Both the position numbers and the translations under genes were made by a program. From Candidatus Allofournierella pullistercoris (GTDB lineage Bacteria > Bacillota > Clostridia > Oscillospirales > Ruminococcaceae), in assembly GCA_018883715.1 (NCBI GenBank), contig JAHLFP010000035.1, forward strand, positions 1-60,443: a stretch of 60,443 nucleotides of DNA, in the 5' to 3' direction. Positions 32,441 to 40,319 of this stretch are shown here, in pieces. Each line of letters opens with the position of its first letter. The first letter of the stretch is position 1. The notes beneath the pieces are model-generated. The model was not told the DNA's origin. It did no database searches and worked only from the letters and a program-made list of their open reading frames with translations.

Positions 32441-33592
32441 GTGAAACAAAAATTTAGAACCCTGATGCAATATCCTCTTTTGGTATTGTTCTTCGCCTTT
32501 ATCGTGGGCTTTATGGTGCTGGATGCCCTTTGGCCCAAGCGTGCCTATTCGGATTTGGAGCGGCGGCAACTGGCCCAGCGGCCAAATTTCAATGTGGGCC
32601 AGCTGTTGCGGAACGAATGGACCGCCCTGTATGAGTCCTACACCAAAGACCAGGTGGTATTCCGAGATTTCTGGATGAAAGCACAAAGTGCCAGCGAAAG
32701 CTTGCTGTTCCAAAAGGTGGAACTGGGCGGTGCTCTTGTGGGCAAAAACGACGCCTTGTACACCAAGATGTTTGCCTTGACCCCCACCGAGGAAAAACTG
32801 CTGGCAAAAAACACTATGCTGGTACAGCAGTTTATCCAGGGATTTGAGGGCGATGTAACCTTGCTGCTTGCCCCTTCCGCCAGCTTGATTTACCAGGACC
32901 AGCTTCCTGCTGGCACCCCCATGCTGGACGAGGATGCGGCGCTGAACACGATTTTTGAAGCCGCCGGCACTTCCCATGTGCTGGATCTGCGCACCCTTTA
33001 CCAGGAAAACAAGGAGCAACCTCTGTTCTATGACACCGACCACCACTGGACAAGCTGGGGTGCCTATCTGGCCTACCGGGCTTTCTGCGAGCAGAAAGGT
33101 CTGACCCCCATGGAAGTGGAACAGACGGATTTTGTGCAGGTTCCCGGATTCCTGGGCACTACCTACTCCAAGGCGTTGTACTGGAACACCAAGCCGGACA
33201 CCTTGTCTTATCTGGAGCTGGACAACACCATGCAGGTTTGGAACATTGACACCCAGTTGAATCTGACCGAAAACTTCTCCTCTGGCCTATACGATATGTC
33301 CCAGCTTTCCGGTACGGACAAATATGCCATGTTCCTGTACGGGAACAATGGCTATTCCACCATTCAGGGCAACGGCGAGGGTAGTATTCTGGTGGTAAAA
33401 GACAGCTATGCCAACTGCTTTATCCCCTTCCTGTGCGAGAACTATGAGCGTATCGGCGTGATTGACCCCCGTGGTTACAAGTTGAGCATCCAAGAGCTTG
33501 CAAAACAGGAAGGCTATGACCAGGTGTTGTTGCTGTTTAACTTCCAAACCTTCAAATCCAGCAACGATTTGAACGGATTAGCCCTTTCTTAA
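32441..33592 (+). CDS. DHHW family protein (AlgJ/AlgX-like acetylation partner)
   Basis: 383 residues starting at GTG with AAAGGAGG upstream. One N-terminal membrane helix (about 11-28), then an extracellular SGNH-hydrolase-like domain carrying the name-giving DHHW in YDTDHHWTSWGAY and a later KDSYANCFIPFL, which fits the catalytic Ser region. Such proteins complete O-acetyl transfer to a glycan together with an MBOAT protein. The target polymer is unknown. Confidence 0.88.
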   Translation: MKQKFRTLMQYPLLVLFFAFIVGFMVLDALWPKRAYSDLERRQLAQRPNFNVGQLLRNEWTALYESYTKDQVVFRDFWMKAQSASESLLFQKVELGGALVGKNDALYTKMFALTPTEEKLLAKNTMLVQQFIQGFEGDVTLLLAPSASLIYQDQLPAGTPMLDEDAALNTIFEAAGTSHVLDLRTLYQENKEQPLFYDTDHHWTSWGAYLAYRAFCEQKGLTPMEVEQTDFVQVPGFLGTTYSKALYWNTKPDTLSYLELDNTMQVWNIDTQLNLTENFSSGLYDMSQLSGTDKYAMFLYGNNGYSTIQGNGEGSILVVKDSYANCFIPFLCENYERIGVIDPRGYKLSIQELAKQEGYDQVLLLFNFQTFKSSNDLNGLALS

Positions 33593-33646
33593 GCAAAACC
33601 CCAGCAAAACTGGGGCTTGGGCTACAAGCCTAAAATCGCATCATAC

Positions 33647-33722
33647 AAAAAGCCCCTTAAGGGAGCCTATGAGTCAAACGTGCAGCGGGAGACTCATTTG
33701 TGGCCACTTAAGGGGCTTTTTT
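33647..33722 (+). terminator. Unusually long, multi-part terminator hairpin
   Basis: AAAAAGCCCCTTAAG (33647-33661) pairs with CTTAAGGGGCTTTTTT (33707-33722). Inside, ATGAGTC (33669-33675) pairs with GACTCAT (33691-33697). A small CCCCAG/CTGGGG hairpin lies just upstream (33599-33615). The interrupted 76-nt stem is much longer than other terminators in the window. Confidence 0.75.
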
Positions 33723-33815
33723 ATGCCTTTGTATTTTCACTAGAAACTAAGCATCTTTGAACTTCTTCAAGCGTCTACCGATCCACCGCCATCATCACTG
33801 ACCTTCTACATTGCG

Positions 33816-35101
33816 TCAACGAATAAACTCACAGGACAAAAGGAGACTGGCTAAATCCTCAGCACGTTCCTTGGCAGCTGCGATATGAGCCTCTACGGAA
33901 AACTGGGCATACTTATGTGCCCGTTCATCAGAATAGCCGTATTCTTCAACGGCTTCGTTGTACTTGTGCTGGTAGTATGCCTGAATGGTTTCTTCGCTCA
34001 ATTCGCCTTTATCGTAATCTTCGCCGTAGAATTGCTCCAAAACGCTTGAATCACTTCCATTTGTTTGCACGGGAGTAACCGTGGTATCCGTATCGTCTAC
34101 AAATATTACAGAAGCGCGCTCATCAACGCAAGAAGTTTCCTGGCTAAAGAAATCCAAGCTGTCGGACACGAACACAACTAACTCGCTGTCCGGGTAGTAG
34201 TCGGTGTCAATCTGAAGAACGTAACGTAGAAAATCCGGAGCTACGTACACGCCAGATTCGGTGCCCACCGTTCCCACCTGTTCCTTCTTCTCGCAATCGC
34301 AGAGAACCTCAACCTGTCCGCCCTCGCCCTCCTGAGAGAATACGGCATTCACCACAATCTGCTGGCTAGAACCGTCCCCGTAGTGGCGGGTGATGTCGTA
34401 GGTGTACCCGTCCTCGGTGGGGTGAGATTGAAGTCCAGAACATCATAGGTGTTCAGAACGCTCAGAATAGCGGACAGCTCCAAGAGTACACCATCCTTGT
34501 GGGGCAGGCTGTGGGCTGCCTTCCATGTATCCTGCTCGCCCGAATCCATCAGTCCATTGACCGCTACAAAAGAAGACTGGCTAAAGTAGTCGGGGGACTC
34601 GCCAGAGACCCGGTCTAGGTAGGGCTTGGCCTCGGACTGTTTCATATCCTCCTCAAACTCCCCATAGCTGGACAGCCACGGGTCCATCTGCTCTTGGGCG
34701 GTGATGGTCACCTTGCGGAGGGTGTCATAGTTGCGGATAATCAAATCCGTCGGGAGAGTGTCTGCCGGGTACTTCTCGCCGTTTGCAATAAAGTACCGAT
34801 TGCCCTCCTCGTCAGCATACACTCCAACCTGACCGCCGAACAGCGTCTCCTCGGTGAGGGTCAATCCCTCGGCCGCTTTGCTGTTTGCCTCTTTGAGTGC
34901 AGTTTGCACTTCCTCGGATGCTACCCATCTGTTCAATACCCCTTTAGCGTTAGCTAAAGGGGTATTGAACTCTTAGTCCGAACTCACCGAGGATGCCGGG
35001 ACGGATGCCGAACCCTTGTCCCCGCCACAGCCAACAAATAAACTTGCAGTCACAGCCACCGCAAGAGCCAATGTAACAACGTTGCGAACTTTTGTATTCA
35101 T
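33816..35101 (-). pseudogene. Decayed lipoprotein gene (start duplication, nonsense codon, frameshift)
   Basis: Three reading segments join into one lipoprotein of 428 residues. The N-terminus from ATG 35101 gives a signal peptide with lipobox LFVGC. TAA (34973-34975) interrupts this frame, which then continues through 34936-34419. At a GGGG run (34419-34422) one base is missing; frame then resumes as EDGYTYDITRHYGDG and runs to 33816. Adding one base makes 1287 nt, exactly 429 codons. A 13-bp tandem duplication (35089-35101 and 35102-35114) also places a better-spaced ATG out of frame. The family is not recognised. A perfect palindrome lies at 34931-34970. Confidence 0.75.
34931..34970. repeat. 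40-bp perfect palindrome, 18-bp arms and GTTA loop
   Basis: GTTCAATACCCCTTTAGC (34931-34948) and GCTAAAGGGGTATTGAAC (34953-34970) are exact inverted copies. It lies directly beside the nonsense codon of the decayed lipoprotein gene. No T-run follows on either strand, so it is not a normal terminator. It may be an inserted miniature repeat, or an exaggerated native sequence. Confidence 0.8.
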
Positions 35102-35114
35102 CTTTTGTATTCAT
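35089..35114. repeat. 13-bp tandem duplication over a start codon
   Basis: CTTTTGTATTCAT occurs twice without a gap. On the minus strand each copy is ATGAATACAAAAG, so the start codon is doubled with a 13-base shift. The AAAGGAG ribosome site best serves the out-of-frame first copy. Confidence 0.85.
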
Positions 35115-35288
35115 ATGGTTTCTCCTTTTCATTTCAAGGTAGAGCAAAATCTTTTCTTCTATTTTATCTTTTATAGATGAATTTGGCAAGATTATTTGAC
35201 TTTTTAGGCCGAATGGCAAAGGTTTTGGAAGTTATGATGCAAAACCAAAAGCCTTCTCCGGGGGTAAATCCCACCGAAAAAAGCAAAA

Positions 35289-35325
35289 AACGGACCAATG
35301 GGCGTTTCCATCGGTCCGCTTTTAA
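35289..35325 (-). terminator. Terminator of the CMD-family gene
   Basis: CGGACCAATGG (35291-35301) and CCATCGGTCCG (35308-35318) pair with one mismatch-type position, and TTTTTTG follows on the minus strand. Confidence 0.8.
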
Positions 35326-35329
35326 ATAT

Positions 35330-36085
35330 TTATTCGCTGATTATATCCTTGCAAGCATTTAGGGTATTAAAAAGCCGGGGTATGCCCATGTATGCACTTG
35401 CATGCACCAGAGCGGCCACCAGTTCCTCTTTGGTATTGCCTGCTTTCAGTGCGCCTGCAAAGTGGCTTTTTAACTGCAATTCTGTGTCCCCCATACTGGC
35501 CAGTAGCACCAAGGTGAGCATCTCTCTCATTTTTCTGGTTAGGCCGTTACGGCTGGCAAAGTCACCAAAAGCCAGCTCGGTTAAAAATTTAGGGACAGCC
35601 TGAGAAAATTCCCCCGGCAGGTAGGTGTAGCGGTCGGCAATGGTGGTGCCATACAACTCTTGTTGCAACTTTGCTCCGGTTTCATACCGACTTTCCTCGG
35701 TTACGGTTGACTGGTTGGGTAGTGGAAGCTCAATCCCCTCCAGTCGGAACACCTGGTTCATGCTACTGATTGCATTTAATGTTCTTGGAAATCCAAGAAA
35801 AGGTGCCGTTTGGTAGATTGCTTCCCGGATTTCAATGGGACTGCACCCCACATTCAAAGCGGCCTGTACATGGCCTTCCAGCTGGGGCAAAGTTCCCAAG
35901 GTAGTTAGGACGGTTATAGTAATAAGTTCACGGGTGGGCAGGTCCAGACTACCAGTTTCACTGACTTCCCCAAAAAGATACCGTTGTAAAATTTGCATAA
36001 ACTCAGGGTCGGTTCCATCCTGGCCCGCAGGCGGGATGTGGAAGAGTGTTTCTACATTTTTACGGGTTCGTTCTACTCGGTTCAT
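35330..36085 (-). CDS. Carboxymuconolactone decarboxylase (CMD) family protein, tandem domains
   Basis: 251 residues holding two AhpD/CMD-like all-helical domains (about 40-120 and 150-245; the second has TRKMREMLTLVLLASMG). No CxxC pair typical of AhpD peroxidases is visible, so a decarboxylase- or isomerase-like role is more likely; the substrate is unknown. ATG 36085 has AAAGGAGGG upstream. The promoter carries an inverted repeat like a MerR-type site. Divergent from selD. Confidence 0.85.
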   Translation of the reverse strand: MNRVERTRKNVETLFHIPPAGQDGTDPEFMQILQRYLFGEVSETGSLDLPTRELITITVLTTLGTLPQLEGHVQAALNVGCSPIEIREAIYQTAPFLGFPRTLNAISSMNQVFRLEGIELPLPNQSTVTEESRYETGAKLQQELYGTTIADRYTYLPGEFSQAVPKFLTELAFGDFASRNGLTRKMREMLTLVLLASMGDTELQLKSHFAGALKAGNTKEELVAALVHASAYMGIPRLFNTLNACKDIISE

Positions 36086-36107
36086 TGTAATTCCCTCCTT
36101 TGTTATT

Positions 36108-36141
36108 AGTATATCACTCTTGTGACCAGAAGTTAAAGAGT
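36108..36141 (-). promoter_or_regulatory. CMD-gene promoter with ACTCTT/AAGAGT inverted repeat
   Basis: On the minus strand TTAACT (36131-36136) and TATACT (36108-36113) are 17 bp apart. ACTCTT (36136-36141 on the minus strand) and AAGAGT (36116-36121) form a perfect inverted repeat across the spacer, the place where MerR-family activators bind. CMD genes are often under such control (family knowledge). Confidence 0.5.
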
Positions 36142-36200
36142 ATTTCTGGATGATATGTAAGAAATCTATGAATTTATCCGGCGGATTTTCCCCAAGGTTA

Positions 36201-36229
36201 TTTACATTTTCTTTGTAACGCTTTATTAT
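36201..36229 (+). promoter_or_regulatory. selD promoter
   Basis: TTTACA (36201-36206) and TATTAT (36224-36229) are 17 bp apart, with the selD start about 60 bp downstream. Confidence 0.6.
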
Positions 36230-36290
36230 AGAAGATAAAGAACCGGACAATGGGCAGGGGTGCCCAATTTTTTAAAGGAGCGTTGTTTAT

Positions 36291-37322
36291 ATGAGCGAAC
36301 AACCTATTGTTTTCTGCAAAGGCGGTGGGTGTACTGCCAAACTGGGGCCGGGGGCTTTGTCCCGGGTGCTTTCCAAGCTTCCTGCCTTTGATGACCCCAA
36401 CTTATTGGTTGGCTTTGACCATTCGGACGATGCAGCGGTTTACCGGCTGAGCGATGAACTTGCTATGGTGCAGACCTTGGACTTTTTCCCGCCTATGGTG
36501 GAGGACCCCTATGTGTTTGGACAGATTGCCGCCACCAACGCCCTCAGTGACGTTTGGGCTATGGGTGGCGAGGTAAAAACCGCCCTGAACATTGTGTGTT
36601 TTCCGGAGCAGATGGATTTAAATATTCTGGGACAGATTTTGCAGGGCGGTGCAGAAAAAGTACGAGAAGCCGGCGGTGTTCTGGCCGGCGGGCATTCCAT
36701 TGCGGATGCCGACGTGAAATACGGCCTGTCGGTTACAGGTATCATTCATCCTGACCGGGTGCTGCAAAATACCACCTGCCGCCCCGGCGATGCCCTGCTT
36801 TTGAGCAAACCCTTGGGCGTTGGCATCATCTGCACCACCGCCCGTGTGCAGGAGGCAAGCCAGGATGCTTTGGATGCCGCAATTCAAAGCATGACCACCT
36901 TAAATAAGTACGCCTGTGAGTGTATGAAAAACTTCACGGTACACAGCTGTACCGATGTGACGGGATTTGGCCTTTTGGGGCATCTGCGGGAGATGCTGGG
37001 AACGGATGTGGGAGCAGAGCTGACTACAGGGGGCATTCCGGTCATTCCCCAGGCTTTGGAGTATGCAGATGAATTTCTGTTGACCGCCGCAGGGCAGCGC
37101 AACCGCAACCATATGCAGGACCATGTGGTGTGGAAAGACGTATCCTTTGCCATGCAGGAGGTATTGTTTGACCCGCAAACTTCTGGTGGTTTGCTGTTTA
37201 GTATTCCCTACAACGAGGCGGAGGAAGCCATGTATCAACTGGAAAAACTGGGACTTGCCTGCGGAATCATCGGTCGTGTAACAGCGGAGCATCCGGGACA
37301 GATTGTGGTGCAAGGCGAATGA
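36291..37322 (+). CDS. selD: Selenophosphate synthetase (Cys form)
   Basis: 343 residues; it makes selenophosphate from selenide and ATP. The N-terminal Gly-rich loop with the catalytic pair is [11 protein letters not shown] (Cys14, Lys17), so this is the Cys rather than the selenocysteine form. The AIRS-type fold shows [21 protein letters not shown] and [18 protein letters not shown] precedes the ATG. It heads an operon with yedF and a DUF3343 gene. No selA, selB or selC is in the window. Confidence 0.95.
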   Translation: MSEQPIVFCKGGGCTAKLGPGALSRVLSKLPAFDDPNLLVGFDHSDDAAVYRLSDELAMVQTLDFFPPMVEDPYVFGQIAATNALSDVWAMGGEVKTALNIVCFPEQMDLNILGQILQGGAEKVREAGGVLAGGHSIADADVKYGLSVTGIIHPDRVLQNTTCRPGDALLLSKPLGVGIICTTARVQEASQDALDAAIQSMTTLNKYACECMKNFTVHSCTDVTGFGLLGHLREMLGTDVGAELTTGGIPVIPQALEYADEFLLTAAGQRNRNHMQDHVVWKDVSFAMQEVLFDPQTSGGLLFSIPYNEAEEAMYQLEKLGLACGIIGRVTAEHPGQIVVQGE

Positions 37323-37351
37323 TTTGACAACAAAGAAAAGGAGTCATAAAT

Positions 37352-37969
37352 ATGAATCATATGGTAGATGCACGGGGCAAGCAGTGCCCCATTCCGGTGG
37401 TAGAAACCAAAAAGGTTTTGGCTCAGATGAATCAGGAGGACCAGGTTACCGTTTGGGTGGACAACGAGATTGCGGTGCAGAACCTGTCCAAGATGGCTGG
37501 ACAAAAAAATCTGCAATGTGAAAGCAAACAGCTGGCAGATAACCACTATGAGGTGGTACTGGCGTTCTCCCCTGCCGCATTGAACCAGAAAGCAGAGCAA
37601 GCCCCTGTGGCTGCCCCCAAGGTTGCTGTACCGGACAAAACCGTGGTAGTGATTTCCTCCAATACCATGGGCAACGGGGACGATGTGCTGGGTGCAAGCC
37701 TGATGAAATCCTTTTTGTATGCCTTGACCGAGCAGGACGTACTTCCCGCCATGATTTTGCTGTACAACGGCGGTGCAAAACTTTCTGCTCAGCAGTCCCC
37801 TGCGCTGGAAGATTTGAAGCTTTTGCAGGAGCAGGGTGTGGAAATTTTGACCTGCGGTGCTTGCCTGAACCACTATGGCCTGACCGAACAGCTGGCTGTG
37901 GGCAGTGTTACCAACATGTACAGCATTGTGGAGCATATGATGCAGGCCACTAAAATCATCCGTCCCTAA
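37352..37969 (+). CDS. yedF: Sulfurtransferase-like selenium metabolism protein YedF
   Basis: 205 residues. A TusA-like domain (1-75) has the active Cys in DARGKQCPIPVVETKK. A DsrE-like second domain (about 95-200) has NGGAKLSA and EILTCGACLNHYG. The two-domain form is the one that accompanies selD in Clostridia and is thought to deliver selenium. The gene starts 29 bp after selD with AAAGGAG upstream. Confidence 0.92.
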   Translation: MNHMVDARGKQCPIPVVETKKVLAQMNQEDQVTVWVDNEIAVQNLSKMAGQKNLQCESKQLADNHYEVVLAFSPAALNQKAEQAPVAAPKVAVPDKTVVVISSNTMGNGDDVLGASLMKSFLYALTEQDVLPAMILLYNGGAKLSAQQSPALEDLKLLQEQGVEILTCGACLNHYGLTEQLAVGSVTNMYSIVEHMMQATKIIRP

Positions 37970-37985
37970 CCCAAAGGAGCTTTGT

Positions 37986-38222
37986 ATGCGTCCCAAACAA
38001 CAAAGAATTGTCCTTGCTTTTTCCTCCACCGCCGCCGCTTTGGAATTTGAGTCCAAGGCAGAAACAGCCGGCTTTACCGGTCGTTTGTTCCCAGTTCCCA
38101 GCAGCATTACAGCAGGCTGTGGCCTGGCCTGGCAGGAAAGCACGGAACACAGCGATGCTCTGCGTCTTTTTTTGCAGGAGCATGATTTTGGAGAGGTGAA
38201 GTGGGTGGAAATGCTGGTGTAA
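37986..38222 (+). CDS. DUF3343 protein, putative Se/S carrier
   Basis: 78 residues, full length for DUF3343, a small family found beside selD/yedF. The likely functional Cys is in SITAGCGLAW (about residue 45). It lies 16 bp after yedF with AAAGGAG upstream, so the three form one operon. A carrier role is inferred from context. Confidence 0.85.
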   Translation: MRPKQQRIVLAFSSTAAALEFESKAETAGFTGRLFPVPSSITAGCGLAWQESTEHSDALRLFLQEHDFGEVKWVEMLV

Positions 38223-38281
38223 TATACTTTCCTTTCCCCTGCATGCCGGACCAAAATTCCTATAGAATTTAAGCAAAATTC

Positions 38282-38316
38282 ATCCCCTGCCTGTGTATAC
38301 AAGCAGGGGATTTTTT
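38282..38316 (+). terminator. selD operon terminator
   Basis: ATCCCCTGC (38282-38290) and GCAGGGGAT (38303-38311) form a perfect 9-bp stem, followed by TTTTT. Confidence 0.85.
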
Positions 38317-38367
38317 GGTACACTAGGTACAGAATGATTTTGCCTATAAAAAGGATAGGAGTAGACT

Positions 38368-38778
38368 ATGATTCGTGACATTTGCAAAGACACCATTCTT
38401 TTATCCATCCCCTCCGCACCTGCTGGGCTGGAGGACGTGCCCGTTGCGCTGGATTTGCTGGACACATTGCAGGCTCATGCAGACGAGTGCGTGGGTATGG
38501 CGGCAAATATGATTGGGGTATCCAAGCGAATCATTGCCTTTGAGGACGACGGGGATTATTATGTCATGTTCAACCCGGAAATCATTAAAAAATCCGAGCC
38601 ATACACCACCAGCGAGAACTGCCTTTCCCTTAAGGGAAGCCGCAGCACCCGCCGCTGGAAAAACATCAAGGTGAAGTACCAAAACGAGGCGCTTCAGATT
38701 CGATTTAAAACCTTCCACGGATGGACCGCACAGATTATCCAGCATGAAATCGACCACTGCAACGGGATTTTGATTTGA
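38368..38778 (+). CDS. Divergent peptide deformylase-like protein
   Basis: 136 residues. Motif 3 is QHEIDHCNG (His126, Glu127, His130), and motif 2 is ENCLSL instead of EGCLS (metal ligand Cys85). Motif 1 is CVGMAANMIG, where the catalytic Gln of GxGLAAxQ is Met. Metal ligands are present, but the oxyanion Gln is not, so activity may be altered. A canonical def lies at 53951-54475. Transcribed alone between two terminators. Confidence 0.85.
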   Translation: MIRDICKDTILLSIPSAPAGLEDVPVALDLLDTLQAHADECVGMAANMIGVSKRIIAFEDDGDYYVMFNPEIIKKSEPYTTSENCLSLKGSRSTRRWKNIKVKYQNEALQIRFKTFHGWTAQIIQHEIDHCNGILI

Positions 38779-38857
38779 GTATCTTTGTGTTGCACCTAGG
38801 TACACAAGCATGCTGGGGTGGATTGCATTCTATTTATAAAACTGTATCTCAAAAAAC

Positions 38858-38890
38858 AAAAGGGCGACTGAAAAAGTCGCCCTTTTTTAT
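38858..38890. terminator. Bidirectional terminator
   Basis: AAAAGGGCGACT (38858-38869) and AGTCGCCCTTTT (38875-38886) form a perfect 12-bp stem with a GAAAA loop, between the deformylase-like gene (+) and the kinase chimera (-). Confidence 0.88.
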
Positions 38891-39663
38891 TCATATGGAA
38901 TCCTGATTGTCACCTTTGCTCCACCTGTTTTTTCAGAGTTTGCCAAAATCAGCTCTCCCCCATGCTGGTGGACAATGGTCTGGGCGATGAAGAGCCCCAG
39001 TCCCATGTGAAGGCCGGAACTTCGGCTTTGGTCTGCCCTGTAAAACGGCTCCTGTGCGTGGATTAAATCCTGTTTTGAAAATCCCTTGCCGGTATCCGTT
39101 ACCGATAGTTGCAAGGTGTTGTCATCACCCGTAACCAACACATACGGGAAGCTTCCTTGTGGGGAATAATCCAAGGCATTGTTGACCACATTCAGTATCG
39201 CACGTTCCAGTAGCAGGGAATCCGCCCGCATCGTAGCGGGAAGATCACGAACCTCCATCTGTAGATGGGTCTTGCTTGTTTGCCACAAGGCTTCCATCTG
39301 CCGCCGCAACCGTTTTAGATAGTCATCCAGGTCAATCTCCTCTTTTTGAAGTGGATACCCGCTGTCCGCCTGGGACAGGTCAATCAAAGCCTTCAGGTAT
39401 ACCTCCATCTGCTGGCAGCCACTTTGAATATACTCTGTATACAGGTGCTGTTCTGCATCCAGTTTTGTTTCATTGAGCAGGTCTGCATTCCCTTGCACCA
39501 CCGTCAACGGGGTTTTGAAGTCGTGGGCAAGGGCGGCAATCTGCTCTTTGCGCACCTGTTCCGCAGAGGGATAACCTGTTACAGTGTGCCCATCCTTTTG
39601 CAGTCCCTTTTTAATCAGTTCCAAAATAGGCTTTTCGTCGTCCACCGCAAGAATTGCCGCCAT
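38887..39663 (-). CDS. Chimera: response-regulator N-terminus fused to histidine kinase core (deletion remnant)
   Basis: 258 residues. Residues 1-37 are the first strand and helix of a receiver domain (ILAVDDEKPILELIKKG, then HTVTGYPSAEQV) with the acidic pair, but the phospho-acceptor Asp and the rest are gone. Residue 38 onward is a histidine kinase: H-box ALAHDFKTPLTVV (His47), N-box VVNNALDYSP, G1 DTGKGF and G2 GLHMGLGLFIA. No sensor or membrane helix remains. An in-frame deletion joining adjacent lanR-lanK-like genes explains it. GAGGCGG precedes the ATG. The kinase core looks intact, but a signal input and partner are missing. Confidence 0.85.
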   Translation of the reverse strand: MAAILAVDDEKPILELIKKGLQKDGHTVTGYPSAEQVRKEQIAALAHDFKTPLTVVQGNADLLNETKLDAEQHLYTEYIQSGCQQMEVYLKALIDLSQADSGYPLQKEEIDLDDYLKRLRRQMEALWQTSKTHLQMEVRDLPATMRADSLLLERAILNVVNNALDYSPQGSFPYVLVTGDDNTLQLSVTDTGKGFSKQDLIHAQEPFYRADQSRSSGLHMGLGLFIAQTIVHQHGGELILANSEKTGGAKVTIRIPYE

Positions 39664-39722
39664 TGTTACCGCCTCGTTTCCCTTGCATCTTGTGTATCCA
39701 TTATATCACAAAGACTTTCCAA

Positions 39723-40077
39723 TTACTGCACCTTGGCAACGTGGTACTGCTCATTCACCTTTACTGCAACAAAACTGCCCCTTGTTCATCCACTGCCACA
39801 AGCCGGCGGATATACCCCACCCACTCTCCAAGTCCATTGGTGGAGACGGTGTCCGCAAGGATGGTGTACTCCTCCCCCTTGTATGTGAAACGGGTTACAT
39901 CCTCGGTCACCAGAGTGCAGGGTTCTTTGTTGCTGGCATACCCTGCTACTGCATTTTGAAAAACGGAACACCCCGGCAATAAAAAGCCAGGCACAACACC
40001 AAAAGAAAGGCATAGCGGGCCTGTTTCCCCTTTCTCCTATTGAAACAGCTGGTTGTGCTTTTAAAATTTACGTTCAT
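39723..40077 (-). pseudogene. NisI/SpaI-like lantibiotic immunity lipoprotein, two frameshifts
   Basis: The ATG at 40077 has AAAGGAG upstream and starts a basic, hydrophobic leader. In a five-base A-run (39981-39985; T on the coding strand) one base is missing, which shifts the lipobox segment LLPGCSVF into another frame. That frame continues through FTYKGEEYTILADTVS and LGEWVGYIRRLVAVDEQGAV and stops at 39761. A second one-base loss there would restore KVNEQYHVAKVQ to 39723. Adding two bases gives 357 nt, 119 codons. The domain pattern is that of NisI/SpaI-type immunity lipoproteins (family recall). It lies beside the two-component remnant. Confidence 0.65.
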
Positions 40078-40108
40078 CTTCGTTTCTCCTTTCTTATGAC
40101 TTTCCTAC

Positions 40109-40142
40109 AGCATACCGGAAGACTTTAAAGATTCTATAAAGA
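40109..40142 (-). promoter_or_regulatory. NisR-box-like TCT-N8-TCT site with -10
   Basis: On the minus strand TCT-N8-TCT lies at 40129-40142, and a further TCT follows 6 bases later. TATGCT (40109-40114) is the -10, so the direct repeat covers the -35 position. The nisin regulator NisR binds TCT-N8-TCT at about -39 in its target promoters. It is placed to drive the immunity-like gene starting at 40077. Confidence 0.6.
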
Positions 40143-40241
40143 TTTGAAAATTATCTGCACGGGGTGTGTAAGCAGTTAGGAATGACTTCGAGTGCAAGTA
40201 ATAGTTCGCCCGTTTCCTGCAAGGTGATACCTGCCTTGTTT

Positions 40242-40291
40242 GCATATAAAAAACTGGTACAGCCAAAAAGCTGTACCAGTTTTTTATATGC
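40242..40291. terminator. Bidirectional terminator with perfect 22-bp arms
   Basis: The arms 40242-40263 and 40270-40291 are exact inverted copies (core ACTGGTACAGC / GCTGTACCAGT) around CAAAAA. A six-base T-run lies on each strand inside the arms. It serves the sugar transferase gene (-) at 40320, or shields the immunity locus. Confidence 0.8.
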
Positions 40292-40319
40292 CAGGGCGTC
40301 ACAGACAACAGATGATCTA

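Noticed and set aside
31061..33046. A 661-codon minus-strand open frame opposite the MBOAT and DHHW genes
   Set aside because: It spans two well-supported plus-strand genes and their gap, and its composition (Gln/His-rich) is typical of shadow frames.
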